Source: Modestobacter versicolor
Lineage (GTDB): Bacteria; Actinomycetota; Actinomycetes; Mycobacteriales; Geodermatophilaceae
Direction of reading: 5' to 3'
NCBI RefSeq assembly: GCF_014195485.1
Contig: NZ_JACIBU010000001.1
Coordinates: 2,418,001 to 2,482,000 of the forward strand
Length of the DNA: 64,000 bases
A program made the position numbers and the translations under genes. Shown piece after piece: positions 25,191-34,955 of the stretch (the stretch's first letter is position 1; every line of letters starts with the position of its first letter). The notes under the pieces are model-generated. The model was not told the origin of the DNA. It made no database searches and was given only the letters and a program-made list of their open reading frames with translations.

Positions 25191-25994
25191 TCACCAACGA
25201 CCCTCCCCCGCCCGGGACCCCGGCCCGGCGATCCAGTCGACGACGAGCTCGGGCACCAGCCCGGCGTCGTCACCGGTCGACCGGTCCGGGAAGTCGAAGA
25301 CGGCGATCATCATCTGCACCGGGTACCAGGGCGGTCGCGCGGCGCGGCGCACGACGGTGCCGTCGACCAGGAAGTCCGCGCGCTCCGGCGTCCAGTCGAC
25401 CGCGTAGGTGTGGAACTCCGCCACGTCGAGCGGGAGCCGGACGGCGGTGAAGTCCTCCGCCACCTGCGGGTCGCGGAACGGGTGCAGGCCCATGCCCACC
25501 GCGGCCGACTCGCCGGGCACCACGGCGTCCCCGAAGACCTCGGCCACGCAGATCTCCGCCGAGCGCTCGGGCCGGTCCTCCAGCCCGACCATCCACCAGG
25601 CGGCCATCGACCGCGGTGACAGCACGGCCCGGGCGCGCATCTCCAGCCGGCCACCGAGCGGCGTCCAGCCCCACCGGGGCGGCTGCTCCTCACGGACGAC
25701 GAGCCCCTCCCGGTAGGGCTGCTGCCCCAGCGTGCTGCCCACCGGCCCGGACGCGTTGCCGGACTGGACGGCGGAGACGCGCATCGCCGGCCGGTGGTCG
25801 CCGGCGCACCACAGGCCCTGGCCCGGCGGGATCGACAGGTGCAGGCAGGAGTCCCGCAGCTCGACGGTGGCGGCGGACTCCGCCCGGGAGCTCCACGCCG
25901 GCAGGTAGTGCGGCACCCAGACGTCGGTGTCCAGGGCCGCGCCGTCGAAGTCGTCGGCGAAGCCCCACCGTGGGGCGTCCGGTGGCAGGGGCAC
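25191..25994 (-). CDS. GH16-like concanavalin-fold protein with altered catalytic motif
   Basis: 267 residues forming one GH16-like beta sandwich: WGFADDFDGAALDTDVW at the start, GRLEMRARAVLSPRSMAAWWMVGLE in the core and FHTYAVDWTPERADFLVDG near the end are typical of the family. The catalytic signature ExDxxE reads E147-I-C-V-A-E152: nucleophile and acid/base glutamates are kept, the assisting aspartate is Cys149. No signal peptide is evident, which is unusual for an extracellular glucanase. It may act on an intracellular glycan or be a binding protein. It lies next to the GlgC-like gene. Confidence 0.75.
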   Translation of the reverse strand: MPLPPDAPRWGFADDFDGAALDTDVWVPHYLPAWSSRAESAATVELRDSCLHLSIPPGQGLWCAGDHRPAMRVSAVQSGNASGPVGSTLGQQPYREGLVVREEQPPRWGWTPLGGRLEMRARAVLSPRSMAAWWMVGLEDRPERSAEICVAEVFGDAVVPGESAAVGMGLHPFRDPQVAEDFTAVRLPLDVAEFHTYAVDWTPERADFLVDGTVVRRAARPPWYPVQMMIAVFDFPDRSTGDDAGLVPELVVDWIAGPGSRAGEGRW

Positions 25995-26098
25995 CCCGGC
26001 AGGCTAGGACCGCGCCGCCCCGGGCGGGAGACGCGTTCGTGCGTCGATCGTCGTGTCGGCGCGCGCGATGCAGCGCTCAGCGCACACTCGCGGGAGGG

Positions 26099-27445
26099 TC
26101 AGTCCTCGCTCATCCGCCGGCGCGCGGCGTCCGCCAGCTCGTCGGCCCGCGAGGCCCGGAACAGCCAGAAGGACGGCACCAGGACGGCGACCAGCACCAT
26201 CGCGACCACGATCACCACGCCACCGGAGACCATCGCCAGGCTGACGCCGAACGAGCTGGCCAGCACCCCGGCGCGCAGGTCGCCCAGCCGTGGGCCGCCG
26301 GCGACGACCACGATGAACACGCCCTGCATCCGGCCGCGCATCTCGTCCGGCGCCGCGGTCTGCAGCATCGAGGAGCGCAGCACCGCGCTGACCATGTCGC
26401 CGGCCCCGGCGACGGCCAGGCAGAAGACCGCCAGCCACAGCGTCGAGGCGAGCCCGAACCCGATGATCGCCACGCCCCACACCGCGATGGCGACCAGGAC
26501 GACGGCGCCCTGCCGGTCGACCCGGCTCACCCAGCCCGAGGTCAGCCCCATCAGCAGCGAGCCGATCGAGACCCCGGCGAACAGCCAGCCCAGGCTGTTG
26601 GCGTCCATGGCGTAGGTGGTCTCGGAGAGCTCCGGGAAGACCGCCTGCGGCCAGGCGAAGAGCATCGCGATGACGTCGACGACGAACGTCATCAGCAGCA
26701 CCGGCTGGGTGCGGAGGAACGCGAACCCCTCGCCCACCCCACGCACCGCAGAACCGAGCCGCAGCGGGCCGGACACCCCCTCCGGCGGCAGCGGCGGCAG
26801 CCCGCGCAGCAGCAGCACCGCGGCGACGAAGCCGATCGCGTCGATCGTGTAGAGGATCGACAGGTCGCCCAGCGCGATCAGCAGGCCGGCCAGCAGCGGG
26901 CCGACGATCACCCCGGCCTGCCGCACCGTCATCGCCAGCGCGTTCGCCGCCGCGACGCCGTCCGGGCCGACGATCGCCGGGATCACGGCGCTGCGGGCCG
27001 GCTGGTTGACCGCGGCGAACCCCGACACCGCCGCGGTGAGCACCCACAGCACCGCGAGGTTGCCCTCGCCGGGCAGCAGCGCCTGCACGGCGAGCAGCGC
27101 GCTGGTCACCGCCGCGCCGACCGAGGTGACCACCATCAGCGTGCGGCGGTCCATCGCGTCGGCGATCGCCCCGCCGAGCAGGCCGAAGACCACCAGCGGC
27201 ACCAGGGCGACGATCGACGTCAGGCCGACCATCAGCGACGAGCCGGTGAGCTGGTAGACCTGGTACGGGACGGCGACCAACGTCATCTGCTGGCCGAGCA
27301 TGGTGACCGCGACGCCGCCGAACACCCGCCGGTAGGCCCGGTTGCGCAGCGGCGTGGTGTCGATGGCCCAGCTCCGGCGTCGGGGCGCCGGCTGCGGCTC
27401 CTCGACCGGCCCGCCGCCCTCGACCGGGTCGACCGGGGTCGTCAT
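26099..27445 (-). CDS. MFS transporter (enterobactin-exporter EntS-like)
   Basis: 448 residues with about twelve transmembrane helices. The pattern RNRAYRRVFGGVAVTMLGQQMTLVAVPYQVYQLTGSS, GAIADAMDRR and NQPARSAVIP is the DHA3/EntS-like subgroup, generally drug or siderophore exporters. Substrate is unknown. The ATG at 27445 overlaps the stop of pdxH (ATGA), so it is cotranscribed with a vitamin B6 enzyme; a functional link is not obvious. Confidence 0.87.
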   Translation of the reverse strand: MTTPVDPVEGGGPVEEPQPAPRRRSWAIDTTPLRNRAYRRVFGGVAVTMLGQQMTLVAVPYQVYQLTGSSLMVGLTSIVALVPLVVFGLLGGAIADAMDRRTLMVVTSVGAAVTSALLAVQALLPGEGNLAVLWVLTAAVSGFAAVNQPARSAVIPAIVGPDGVAAANALAMTVRQAGVIVGPLLAGLLIALGDLSILYTIDAIGFVAAVLLLRGLPPLPPEGVSGPLRLGSAVRGVGEGFAFLRTQPVLLMTFVVDVIAMLFAWPQAVFPELSETTYAMDANSLGWLFAGVSIGSLLMGLTSGWVSRVDRQGAVVLVAIAVWGVAIIGFGLASTLWLAVFCLAVAGAGDMVSAVLRSSMLQTAAPDEMRGRMQGVFIVVVAGGPRLGDLRAGVLASSFGVSLAMVSGGVVIVVAMVLVAVLVPSFWLFRASRADELADAARRRMSED

Positions 27446-28089
27446 GGAGCGAGGCGCTGCACGACCCAGCCGCCGCCTTCCTCGTCGTCGCGCACGAACA
27501 CCAGCCGGTCGTGCAGGCGGTCGTGACCGCCCTGCCAGAACTCCACCCGCTCGGGCACCACCCGGTAGCCGCCCCAGTTGTCCGGCCGGGGCAGCGGGCC
27601 GGGCGGGGTGACGGCGTCCAGCTCCTCGACCCGGGTGCGCAGCAGCTCGCGGGACTCCACCACCGTCGACTGGATCGAGGCGGCCGCGGCCAGCTGCGAG
27701 CCGCGCGGGCGGGGGTCCCACAGCAGGTCCGAGGCGGCGTCGCCGGCCCGCCCGACCGCACCGGTCACCCGCACCTGGCGCTGCAGGGCGTGCCACGGGA
27801 AGACCAGCGCGGCCCGCGGGTTCACGGCCAGCTGCGCGCCCTTGGCCGAGGCGTAGTTGGTGCCGAACACGAACCCGGTGGCGTCGTAGCCCTTCATCAG
27901 CACGACGCGGGCGTCCGGGGCGCCGTCGGCGTCGGCCGTGGCCACCACCATCGCGTTGGGCTCGGGCAGCTCGGCGGCCACCGCGTCGGCGAACCAGCGG
28001 TCGAACTGCTCGACCCAGGTGGGCGCCAGGCCGGCCTCGCCGAAGGCCCCGTCGTCGTAGTCCCTGCGCATGCGGATCAGGTCGGCCAC
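27442..28089 (-). CDS. pdxH: Pyridoxine/pyridoxamine 5'-phosphate oxidase
   Basis: 215 residues, GTG start. Oxidises PNP and PMP to pyridoxal 5'-phosphate with FMN. FMN-binding segments DARVVLMKGYDATGFVFGTN (about 60-79) and RAALVFPWHALQRQVRV are clear, as is the C-terminal WGGYRVVPERVEFWQGG...DRLHDR...VVQRLAP, where the final RLAP is diagnostic. Length is normal. It supplies PLP used by the aminotransferases in the window. Divergent from citA across about 150 bases. Confidence 0.95.
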   Translation of the reverse strand: MADLIRMRRDYDDGAFGEAGLAPTWVEQFDRWFADAVAAELPEPNAMVVATADADGAPDARVVLMKGYDATGFVFGTNYASAKGAQLAVNPRAALVFPWHALQRQVRVTGAVGRAGDAASDLLWDPRPRGSQLAAAASIQSTVVESRELLRTRVEELDAVTPPGPLPRPDNWGGYRVVPERVEFWQGGHDRLHDRLVFVRDDEEGGGWVVQRLAP

Positions 28090-28243
28090 CGCCTCATGCT
28101 GTCACCGTTGCCTTCTGCACCGCCGCGTGACCGTCGACACCGCGCCGCCCGGGCGCGACCACCCGCGGTGAGACGCCTAAGTTGTGCCTCGTCGTGCGCT
28201 GATCCGGCGTCCGTCCCCACCCGCGCGCAGAGGAGCATGCGAG

Positions 28244-29374
28244 ATGGCTGACGACTTCGTACCGGGCCTCGAGGGCGTCATCGCCTTCGAGACCACCATC
28301 GCGGAGCCGGACAAGGACGGCGGCGCGCTGCGCTACCGCGGCGTCGACATCGAGGACCTGGTCGGCACGGTCACCTTCGGCAACGTCTGGGCGCTGCTGG
28401 TCGACGGCAAGTTCGGGCCGGGCCTCCCGCCGGCCGAGCCGTTCCCCATCCCGGTGCACACCGGTGACGTGCGGGTCGACGTCCAGGCCGCGCTGGCGAT
28501 GCTCACCCCGATCTGGGGCTACCGGCCGCTGCTGGACATCTCCGCCGAGGAGGCCCGCGACGAGCTGGCCCGCGCCGCGGTCATGGCGCTGTCCTACGTC
28601 GCGCAGTCCGCCCGCGGCATCGGCATCCCCGCCGTGCCGCAGAAGCGGATCGACGAGGCGTCCACCATCGTCGAGCGGTTCATGGTGCGCTGGCGCGGCG
28701 AGCCCGACCCGCGGCACGTCGCCGCCGTCGACGCGTACTGGACCTCGGCCGCCGAGCACGGCATGAACGCCTCCACGTTCACCGCGCGGGTCATCGCCTC
28801 CACCGGCGCCGACGTCGCCGCCTCGCTGTCCGGGGCGATCGGCGCGATGTCCGGTCCGCTGCACGGCGGTGCGCCCTCCCGGGTGCTGCACATGCTCGAC
28901 GGCGTCGAGTCCTCCGGCGACGCGGAGAGCTACGTCAAGGGCCTGCTGGACAAGGGCGACCGGCTGATGGGCTTCGGGCACCGGGTCTACCGCGCCGAGG
29001 ACCCCCGCGCCCGGGTGCTCCGCCGCGCCGCCGAGGAGCTGGGCGCCCCGCGCTTCGAGGCCGCCCTCGCCCTGGAGAAGGCCGCGCTGAAGGAGCTGCG
29101 CGAGCGGCGCCCGGACCGGCCGATCGAGACCAACGTCGAGTTCTGGGCCGCGATCGTGCTGGACTTCGCCGAGGTGCCCAGCCACATGTTCACCTCGATG
29201 TTCACCTGCGCCCGCACCGCCGGCTGGTGCGCGCACATCCTGGAGCAGAAGACGACGGGGCGGCTGGTGCGCCCGTCGGCCCGCTACATCGGCCCCGACC
29301 CCCGCAAGCCCGAGGAGGTCGAGGGCTGGGACACCATCCAGACCACGGCGATCTCCGAGCACGCCCCCGCCTGA
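28244..29374 (+). CDS. citA: Citrate synthase 2
   Basis: 376 residues. Condenses oxaloacetate and acetyl-CoA. The active-site motif GFGHRVYRAEDPRARVL (about 246-262) holds the histidine and arginine, and the other catalytic histidine is in SGPLHGGAPSRVL. The C-terminal catalytic aspartate region is NVEFWAAIVLDFAEVP. Shorter than type II GltA and matching the mycobacterial CitA group. ATG at 28244 follows AGAGGAG by 8 bases. A hairpin element (copy B) follows the stop. Confidence 0.93.
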   Translation: MADDFVPGLEGVIAFETTIAEPDKDGGALRYRGVDIEDLVGTVTFGNVWALLVDGKFGPGLPPAEPFPIPVHTGDVRVDVQAALAMLTPIWGYRPLLDISAEEARDELARAAVMALSYVAQSARGIGIPAVPQKRIDEASTIVERFMVRWRGEPDPRHVAAVDAYWTSAAEHGMNASTFTARVIASTGADVAASLSGAIGAMSGPLHGGAPSRVLHMLDGVESSGDAESYVKGLLDKGDRLMGFGHRVYRAEDPRARVLRRAAEELGAPRFEAALALEKAALKELRERRPDRPIETNVEFWAAIVLDFAEVPSHMFTSMFTCARTAGWCAHILEQKTTGRLVRPSARYIGPDPRKPEEVEGWDTIQTTAISEHAPA

Positions 29375-30568
<1,194 letters not shown>

Positions 30569-30584
30569 GCATCGCTTGACGGAT

Positions 30585-30626
30585 CAACCGGATTGCGCAC
30601 CATCTTCTGGTCGCGCGATCCGGTTG
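30585..30626 (+). terminator. Hairpin terminator after serC
   Basis: CAACCGGATTGCGC (30585-30598) pairs with GCGCGATCCGGTTG (30613-30626) over 14 bp including one G-T wobble, enclosing a 14-base loop. It is followed by TTCGTGTG rather than a U-tract. It separates serC from the inositol-phosphate synthase operon; a TTGACG box at 30576-30581 could be part of that operon's promoter but has no clear -10. Confidence 0.75.
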
Positions 30627-30688
30627 TTCGTGTGAGGGTCGACGCAGGCCCGGGGAGCAGACCCGGGCACTGAGCTCGAGGAGCACCC

Positions 30689-31939
30689 GTGTCGCAGTCC
30701 TCACGCCGCGTCGGAACCGCCATCGTCGGGCTCGGCGGTGCCGTCGCGACCACCGCCGTGGCCGGGCTGGAGCTGCTGCGGCTGGGCGCCGTCGCCGCCG
30801 ACGGCCTCCCCCTCGCCGGCCTGACCATCGGTGACCGGACCGTCGAGGAGGCCACCGGCCTCGCCGCCTACGACGACATCGTCGTCGGCGGCTGGGACCT
30901 CGACGGGTCCGACCTCTACAAGGCCGCCGAGCAGCACGGCGTGCTCGACGCCCGCCAGCTCCAGCAGGCCGAGCCGCGGCTGTCGACCATCACCCCCTGG
31001 CCCGCCGCCGGCGACGCCGACTTCTGCCGCAACGTGACCGGCGGCAACGTGGTGCTGGCCGAGGGGCGCCGGGCGCAGGTGGACGCCGTCCGCGCCGACC
31101 TCCGCCGGTTCCGCGAGGAGCAGCAGCTCGACGGGCTGGTGCTGCTCAACCTCGCCTCCACCGAGCGCTGGCCCGACCCCGCGGCGGCCTGCCTGCAGAC
31201 GCCGGAGGCCTTCGAGGCCGGGCTGGACGCCGATGACCGGTCGATCACCCCGGCCATGGTCTACGCCTACGCCGCCATCGTCGAAGGCGTCGGCTACGCC
31301 AACTTCACGCCCTCGCTGTCGGCCGACGTACCGGCGCTGGTCCAGCTGGCCGAGCAGCGCGGCGTCCCGATCGCGGGCAAGGACGGCAAGACCGGCCAGA
31401 CGATGATGAAGACGGTGCTCGCGCCGGCCTTCCGCAGCCGCGCGCTGAGGGTCGAGGGCTGGTACTCCACCAACATCCTGGGCAACCGCGACGGCCTGGC
31501 CCTCGACGACCCGGCGTCGCTGGAGAGCAAGCTGCAGACCAAGGGCAAGGTGCTCGACTCGATCCTCGGCTACACCGTCGAGGACCACGTCGTCCGGATC
31601 GACTACTACCGGCCCCGCGGTGACGAGAAGGAGGCCTGGGACGCCATCGACCTGGTCGGCTTCCTCGGCCAGCGGATGCAGATCAAGGTCGACTTCCAGT
31701 GCCGTGACTCGATCCTCGCCGCCCCGCTGGCGGTGGAGATCGTCCGGCTGACCGACCTGGCGCAGCAGCGCGGCGAGGGCGGCATCCAGCGGCACCTCGG
31801 CTGGTTCTTCAAGGCCCCCATCACCGCCGACGGCAGCACCCCCGAGCACGCGCTGCACCGGCAGGAGCAGGTGCTGCTGGACTGGCTGGGCAGCGGGGCA
31901 GCGCAGGCAGGGAGCGACGCCGTCCCGAGCTCCCGGTGA
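30689..31939 (+). CDS. Inositol-3-phosphate synthase-like protein (first gene of YcaO operon)
   Basis: 416 residues. The NAD-binding motif is VGTAIVGLGGAVATTAVAG (8-26), and the family core around residues 220-290 (AGKDGKTGQTMMKTVLAPAF, WYSTNILGNRDGLAL, SKLQTKGKVL) keeps the catalytic lysines and the LGNxDGxxL motif. The established reaction is glucose-6-phosphate to myo-inositol phosphate. It is longer than the mycobacterial Ino1 used for mycothiol and phosphatidylinositol, so it is probably a pathway-specific paralogue. GTG start with GAGGAG upstream. Its stop overlaps the next GTG. It would supply a cyclitol phosphate to the ten-gene operon. Confidence 0.88.
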   Translation: MSQSSRRVGTAIVGLGGAVATTAVAGLELLRLGAVAADGLPLAGLTIGDRTVEEATGLAAYDDIVVGGWDLDGSDLYKAAEQHGVLDARQLQQAEPRLSTITPWPAAGDADFCRNVTGGNVVLAEGRRAQVDAVRADLRRFREEQQLDGLVLLNLASTERWPDPAAACLQTPEAFEAGLDADDRSITPAMVYAYAAIVEGVGYANFTPSLSADVPALVQLAEQRGVPIAGKDGKTGQTMMKTVLAPAFRSRALRVEGWYSTNILGNRDGLALDDPASLESKLQTKGKVLDSILGYTVEDHVVRIDYYRPRGDEKEAWDAIDLVGFLGQRMQIKVDFQCRDSILAAPLAVEIVRLTDLAQQRGEGGIQRHLGWFFKAPITADGSTPEHALHRQEQVLLDWLGSGAAQAGSDAVPSSR

Positions 31940-32844
31940 CGGCGACGACGACCGGGCTGGCCACCCTCGGGGAGCTGCGGCCGCTGCTCGCCGAGATCGG
32001 CGACGCCAAGCGGGTGCGCACCGCCGGCCGGCCCGGCTCGCTCGCCGAGCAGGCCTTCGGCCGGGCGTGGGCGCGGCTGCTCGAGGGTGAGGACGCCGCG
32101 CCGGTCGCGCTGTCGGAGACCGCGGCCGCCGTGGCGCGGGCCCGGCTCGCCGGCATCGACGCCGAGTTGCTGCACACGGCCGGGCTGTCCGCCGACGAGG
32201 CGCAGGCGGTGCTGCGCCGCGCCTTCGACGAGGTCGCCGGGGCGGTCGACGGCGAGCTCGCGGCCCGCCTGCGGGCGGCGCTGCCCGCGCTGCGCCCGGC
32301 CGCACCCCCACCGGCTCTCGCGGTGGCCCTCAACGCCCAACCGCGGGCCGGGGCCACCAGCCCCGGGAAGCCCCGGGCCGTCGTCGAGCCCCCGGAGAGC
32401 CACGGCGACCACTGCCTCACCGTCGCCGTCTACGGCTGCCTGCTCGCGCCGCTGGTCGGTGCGGACCCGGTGGTCCCGTTCCTGGTCGGGTTGGCCCACC
32501 ACCTGCACAACGTGGTGCTCCCCGACGCCGGGTTCGCCGGGGAGGTGCTGCTCGGCGGTGCGCTGGACCGGGTGATCGGCACGCTGGAGGCGCGCGAGCT
32601 GGCCGGGCTGCCCCCGGCGCTGGCCGGCCGGCTGCGGGAGGTGCTGCTGCTGCGCGCCGACGCGGTCGCGCCGGAGTCGCAGGCCTTCCACGCGGCCGAC
32701 GTGCTCGACCGGGTGCTCCAGGTGCACCACCACGCCCGGGCCGCCGCGTTCACCGCGAGCCAGGCGCTCGACGAGCTGGAGCTGGTGCACGCCGGGCCGG
32801 TGCAGGCCTTCCACCTCGACGTCCTCGCCGCGGCCGGGCTGTGA
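31936..32844 (+). CDS. HD-like domain protein with HH in place of HD
   Basis: 302 residues. The N-terminal 120 residues are alanine-rich helices I do not recognise. The C-terminal part looks like an HD-superfamily helical domain: H156/H159 in ESHGDHCLTVA, H188-H189 in GLAHHLHN where the HD doublet is expected, and D255/D258 in FHAADVLDR. HD proteins are usually phosphohydrolases; a role in removing phosphate from the inositol-phosphate product is inference. With H189 instead of aspartate the metal site would be unusual. GTG at 31936 overlaps the upstream stop. Confidence 0.7.
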   Translation: MTATTTGLATLGELRPLLAEIGDAKRVRTAGRPGSLAEQAFGRAWARLLEGEDAAPVALSETAAAVARARLAGIDAELLHTAGLSADEAQAVLRRAFDEVAGAVDGELAARLRAALPALRPAAPPPALAVALNAQPRAGATSPGKPRAVVEPPESHGDHCLTVAVYGCLLAPLVGADPVVPFLVGLAHHLHNVVLPDAGFAGEVLLGGALDRVIGTLEARELAGLPPALAGRLREVLLLRADAVAPESQAFHAADVLDRVLQVHHHARAAAFTASQALDELELVHAGPVQAFHLDVLAAAGL

Positions 32845-32856
32845 GTGGACAGGCAG

Positions 32857-32922
32857 GTGAGCATCGCAGCGAGGGACGAGCGAGGAGCGGAGCCTGCCGC
32901 GGGAACGAACGGTGATGCTGTG
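32857..32922 (+). repeat. Intergenic coupling linker L1
   Basis: Starts GTGAGCATCGCAGCGAG, contains GAGCGAGGAGCGGAG, and ends at the GTGAGC start of the methyltransferase. It shares its opening 13 bases and general composition with linker L2 (42573-42493, minus strand). Here the linker is in frame with the methyltransferase, so initiation at 32845 or 32857 would add a short basic leader peptide. Confidence 0.6.
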
Positions 32923-33954
32923 AGCGCGTCGACGGTCACGACGGCCGGCGTGCCGGTCGTCGACGGCATCCCGTTCGCCCGCGCCGGGCGGGAGGAGCTC
33001 CGGGACCGGGTCGCCGGGCTGGTGGCCGACGGCGAGGTCGACCGGGCCCGGGTGGCGCTGCTCGCCGACTCCGACGACTGGTGGACCGAGCCGCCGCCCC
33101 CGGACGAGCAGCTCGCCCGGGTGCCGGCCGCGACGACCCTGCGCGAGGCGATGGCCCTGCTGGGCATGGGCCGGGTCGGCGACTACTTCGCCCACCGCTG
33201 GTCCGACCCCACGCACCTGGCCGTGCTGGCCCTGGTCGGGCAGCACTGGCCCGGCGACCGGCCGGTGGTCGACGTTGCCTGCGGCATCGGCACCCAGCTG
33301 CGCGAGCTCTCCCGCCGCGGGGTGCGCGACCTGCTCGGCCTGGACGTCGTGTGGTCCAAGCTCTGGCTCGCCCAGCGCTTCGTCTGCCCCGGGGCGCGGT
33401 ACGTCTGCGCCGACCTGACCGCCGCACCGGACCTGCACGTGCCGCAGCCGGCGTACGTCACCTGCCACGACGCCTTCTACTTCCTCCGCGACAAGCCGGC
33501 CGCCGCGGCCGCGATGCACGCGCTGGCCGGCCCCGGCGGCACGGTCGTCGTCGGCCACGCGCACGTCGCCGACCCGCACGGCGCGCCGCTGCCGCCCGAC
33601 GAGTACGCCCGGCTGCTGGGGGCCACCGTGCTCTACGACGACGCGGAGCTCACCCGCTCGCTCCTGGAGCGCCGCGCGCCCCGCCCGGCGCCGGCCGAGG
33701 AACTGGCCGGCAGCGAGGCGATCGGCCTGGTCGCCGGCGACCTCCGCGGGCCGGCACCGGCCGACCTGGGCGAGCCGCTCGGGCCGCTGCGCCCCAACCC
33801 GCTCTACGTCGACGGCGGGCTGCGCTGGCCCAGCGAGCGGTACGCCGCCGAGTACGGCCCGCGGTCGGGGCACCTGCCGGCGCGCTGGCCGGAGCCGCTG
33901 CCGGCCGACGCCGCCCGCCGCCGGCTGCTGGTCGACCTGCCGGAGCAGTGGTGA
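32920..33954 (+). CDS. SAM-dependent methyltransferase (class I)
   Basis: 344 residues from GTG at 32920. The Rossmann SAM-binding motif is VVDVACGIGTQLREL (about 116-130), with the acidic motif II in GLDVVWSKLWLA and motif IV near VTCHDAFYFLRDKP. Upstream in-frame GTGs at 32845 and 32857 would add the linker-encoded leader; I prefer 32920 because the domain begins soon after, though its ribosome binding site is weak. Acceptor unknown; in this operon the target is probably a sugar or cyclitol hydroxyl or amine. Its stop overlaps the next GTG. Confidence 0.83.
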   Translation: MSASTVTTAGVPVVDGIPFARAGREELRDRVAGLVADGEVDRARVALLADSDDWWTEPPPPDEQLARVPAATTLREAMALLGMGRVGDYFAHRWSDPTHLAVLALVGQHWPGDRPVVDVACGIGTQLRELSRRGVRDLLGLDVVWSKLWLAQRFVCPGARYVCADLTAAPDLHVPQPAYVTCHDAFYFLRDKPAAAAAMHALAGPGGTVVVGHAHVADPHGAPLPPDEYARLLGATVLYDDAELTRSLLERRAPRPAPAEELAGSEAIGLVAGDLRGPAPADLGEPLGPLRPNPLYVDGGLRWPSERYAAEYGPRSGHLPARWPEPLPADAARRRLLVDLPEQW

Positions 33955-34955
33955 CCGGCGTCGGGTGGGGCGTCGCCGGCTGCGGCTGGGTCGCCCGCGA
34001 CCACGCGCTGCCCGCGCTGCTGCAGGCGCCCGGCGCCCACCTGGTCGCGCTGCACGACCGCGACCCGGCCGCGATGGCCCGGATGCCGGTCGAGGCGCAG
34101 CGCACCACCGACCTGGCCGCGTTCCTGACCACCCCCGGGCTGGACGCGGTCTACGTCGCCGTGCCCAACTCCGCCCACCGGCAGGTCGTCGAGGCGGCGG
34201 CCGCCGCTGGGCTCGCGGTGCTCTGCGAGAAGCCGCTGGCCGCCGACGTCGCCGACGCGGAGGCCGCCGTCGCCGCGGCCGACCGGGCCGGCGTCCTGCT
34301 GGGCACCGCCTACGACCAGCGCTGGCACCCCGCGCACGTCCGGCTGCGCGAGCTGGTGCCCGAGCTGGGCACGGTCACCGCCGTCCGGGTCGTCTACTGC
34401 TGCTGGCTGCCGGCCGACTGGTCACCCGACGGCGGCCCGCACGACAACTGGCGGGTCGACCCCGCCCGGGCCGGCGGCGGCGCGGCGATCGACCTGGCAC
34501 CGCACGGCCTGGACCTGGCCGGCGTGCTGCTCGGCGAGGACGTCGTCGAGCTCTCCGCGCTGCTGCAGAACCGGGTGCAGGCCTACGGCGTCGACGACGG
34601 CGCGCTGCTGGCCGGCCGCACCGCGAACGGCGTGCTGGTCGACCTGCACGTCGCCTACAACTGCCCCGACGCCCTCCCCCGCCGCCGGCTCGAGGTGGTC
34701 GGCACCCGCGGCATGGCCGTCGCCGTCGACACGATGGGCCAGACCGCCGGTGGGTCGCTCACGCTGCTCCGCCCCGAGCCGGTCGACGTCCCGTTCGCCG
34801 GAACCGACCCGTTCACCGCCCAGTTCGCCGCGTTCAGCGCCGCGGTCGGGGGGACGGCGCCCTGGCCGTACCCGGCCGCCCGCGACCTCGCCCTGCACCG
34901 CCTGCTCGTGCAGGCCCTCGACACCGCCACCGACCGCACCGGAGTCGCCCCGTGA
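33951..34955 (+). CDS. Gfo/Idh/MocA-family NAD(P)-dependent oxidoreductase
   Basis: 334 residues. Dinucleotide-binding motif GVAGCGWVARDH (about 6-17), the family signature AVLCEKPLAADVADAE with catalytic lysine (about residue 94), and a C-terminal alpha/beta domain with YDQRWHPAHVRLRELV and GGGAAIDLAPHGLDLAGVLL. Members oxidise hydroxyls of sugars and inositols, so oxidation of a cyclitol to an inosose is a reasonable hypothesis here. GTG overlaps the methyltransferase stop; its own stop overlaps the next GTG. Confidence 0.9.
   Translation: MTGVGWGVAGCGWVARDHALPALLQAPGAHLVALHDRDPAAMARMPVEAQRTTDLAAFLTTPGLDAVYVAVPNSAHRQVVEAAAAAGLAVLCEKPLAADVADAEAAVAAADRAGVLLGTAYDQRWHPAHVRLRELVPELGTVTAVRVVYCCWLPADWSPDGGPHDNWRVDPARAGGGAAIDLAPHGLDLAGVLLGEDVVELSALLQNRVQAYGVDDGALLAGRTANGVLVDLHVAYNCPDALPRRRLEVVGTRGMAVAVDTMGQTAGGSLTLLRPEPVDVPFAGTDPFTAQFAAFSAAVGGTAPWPYPAARDLALHRLLVQALDTATDRTGVAP

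Noticed and set aside
32845..33954. Methyltransferase start at GTG 32845
   Set aside because: It would translate linker L1 as a leader; GTG 32920 fits the domain edge better, although this is not certain.
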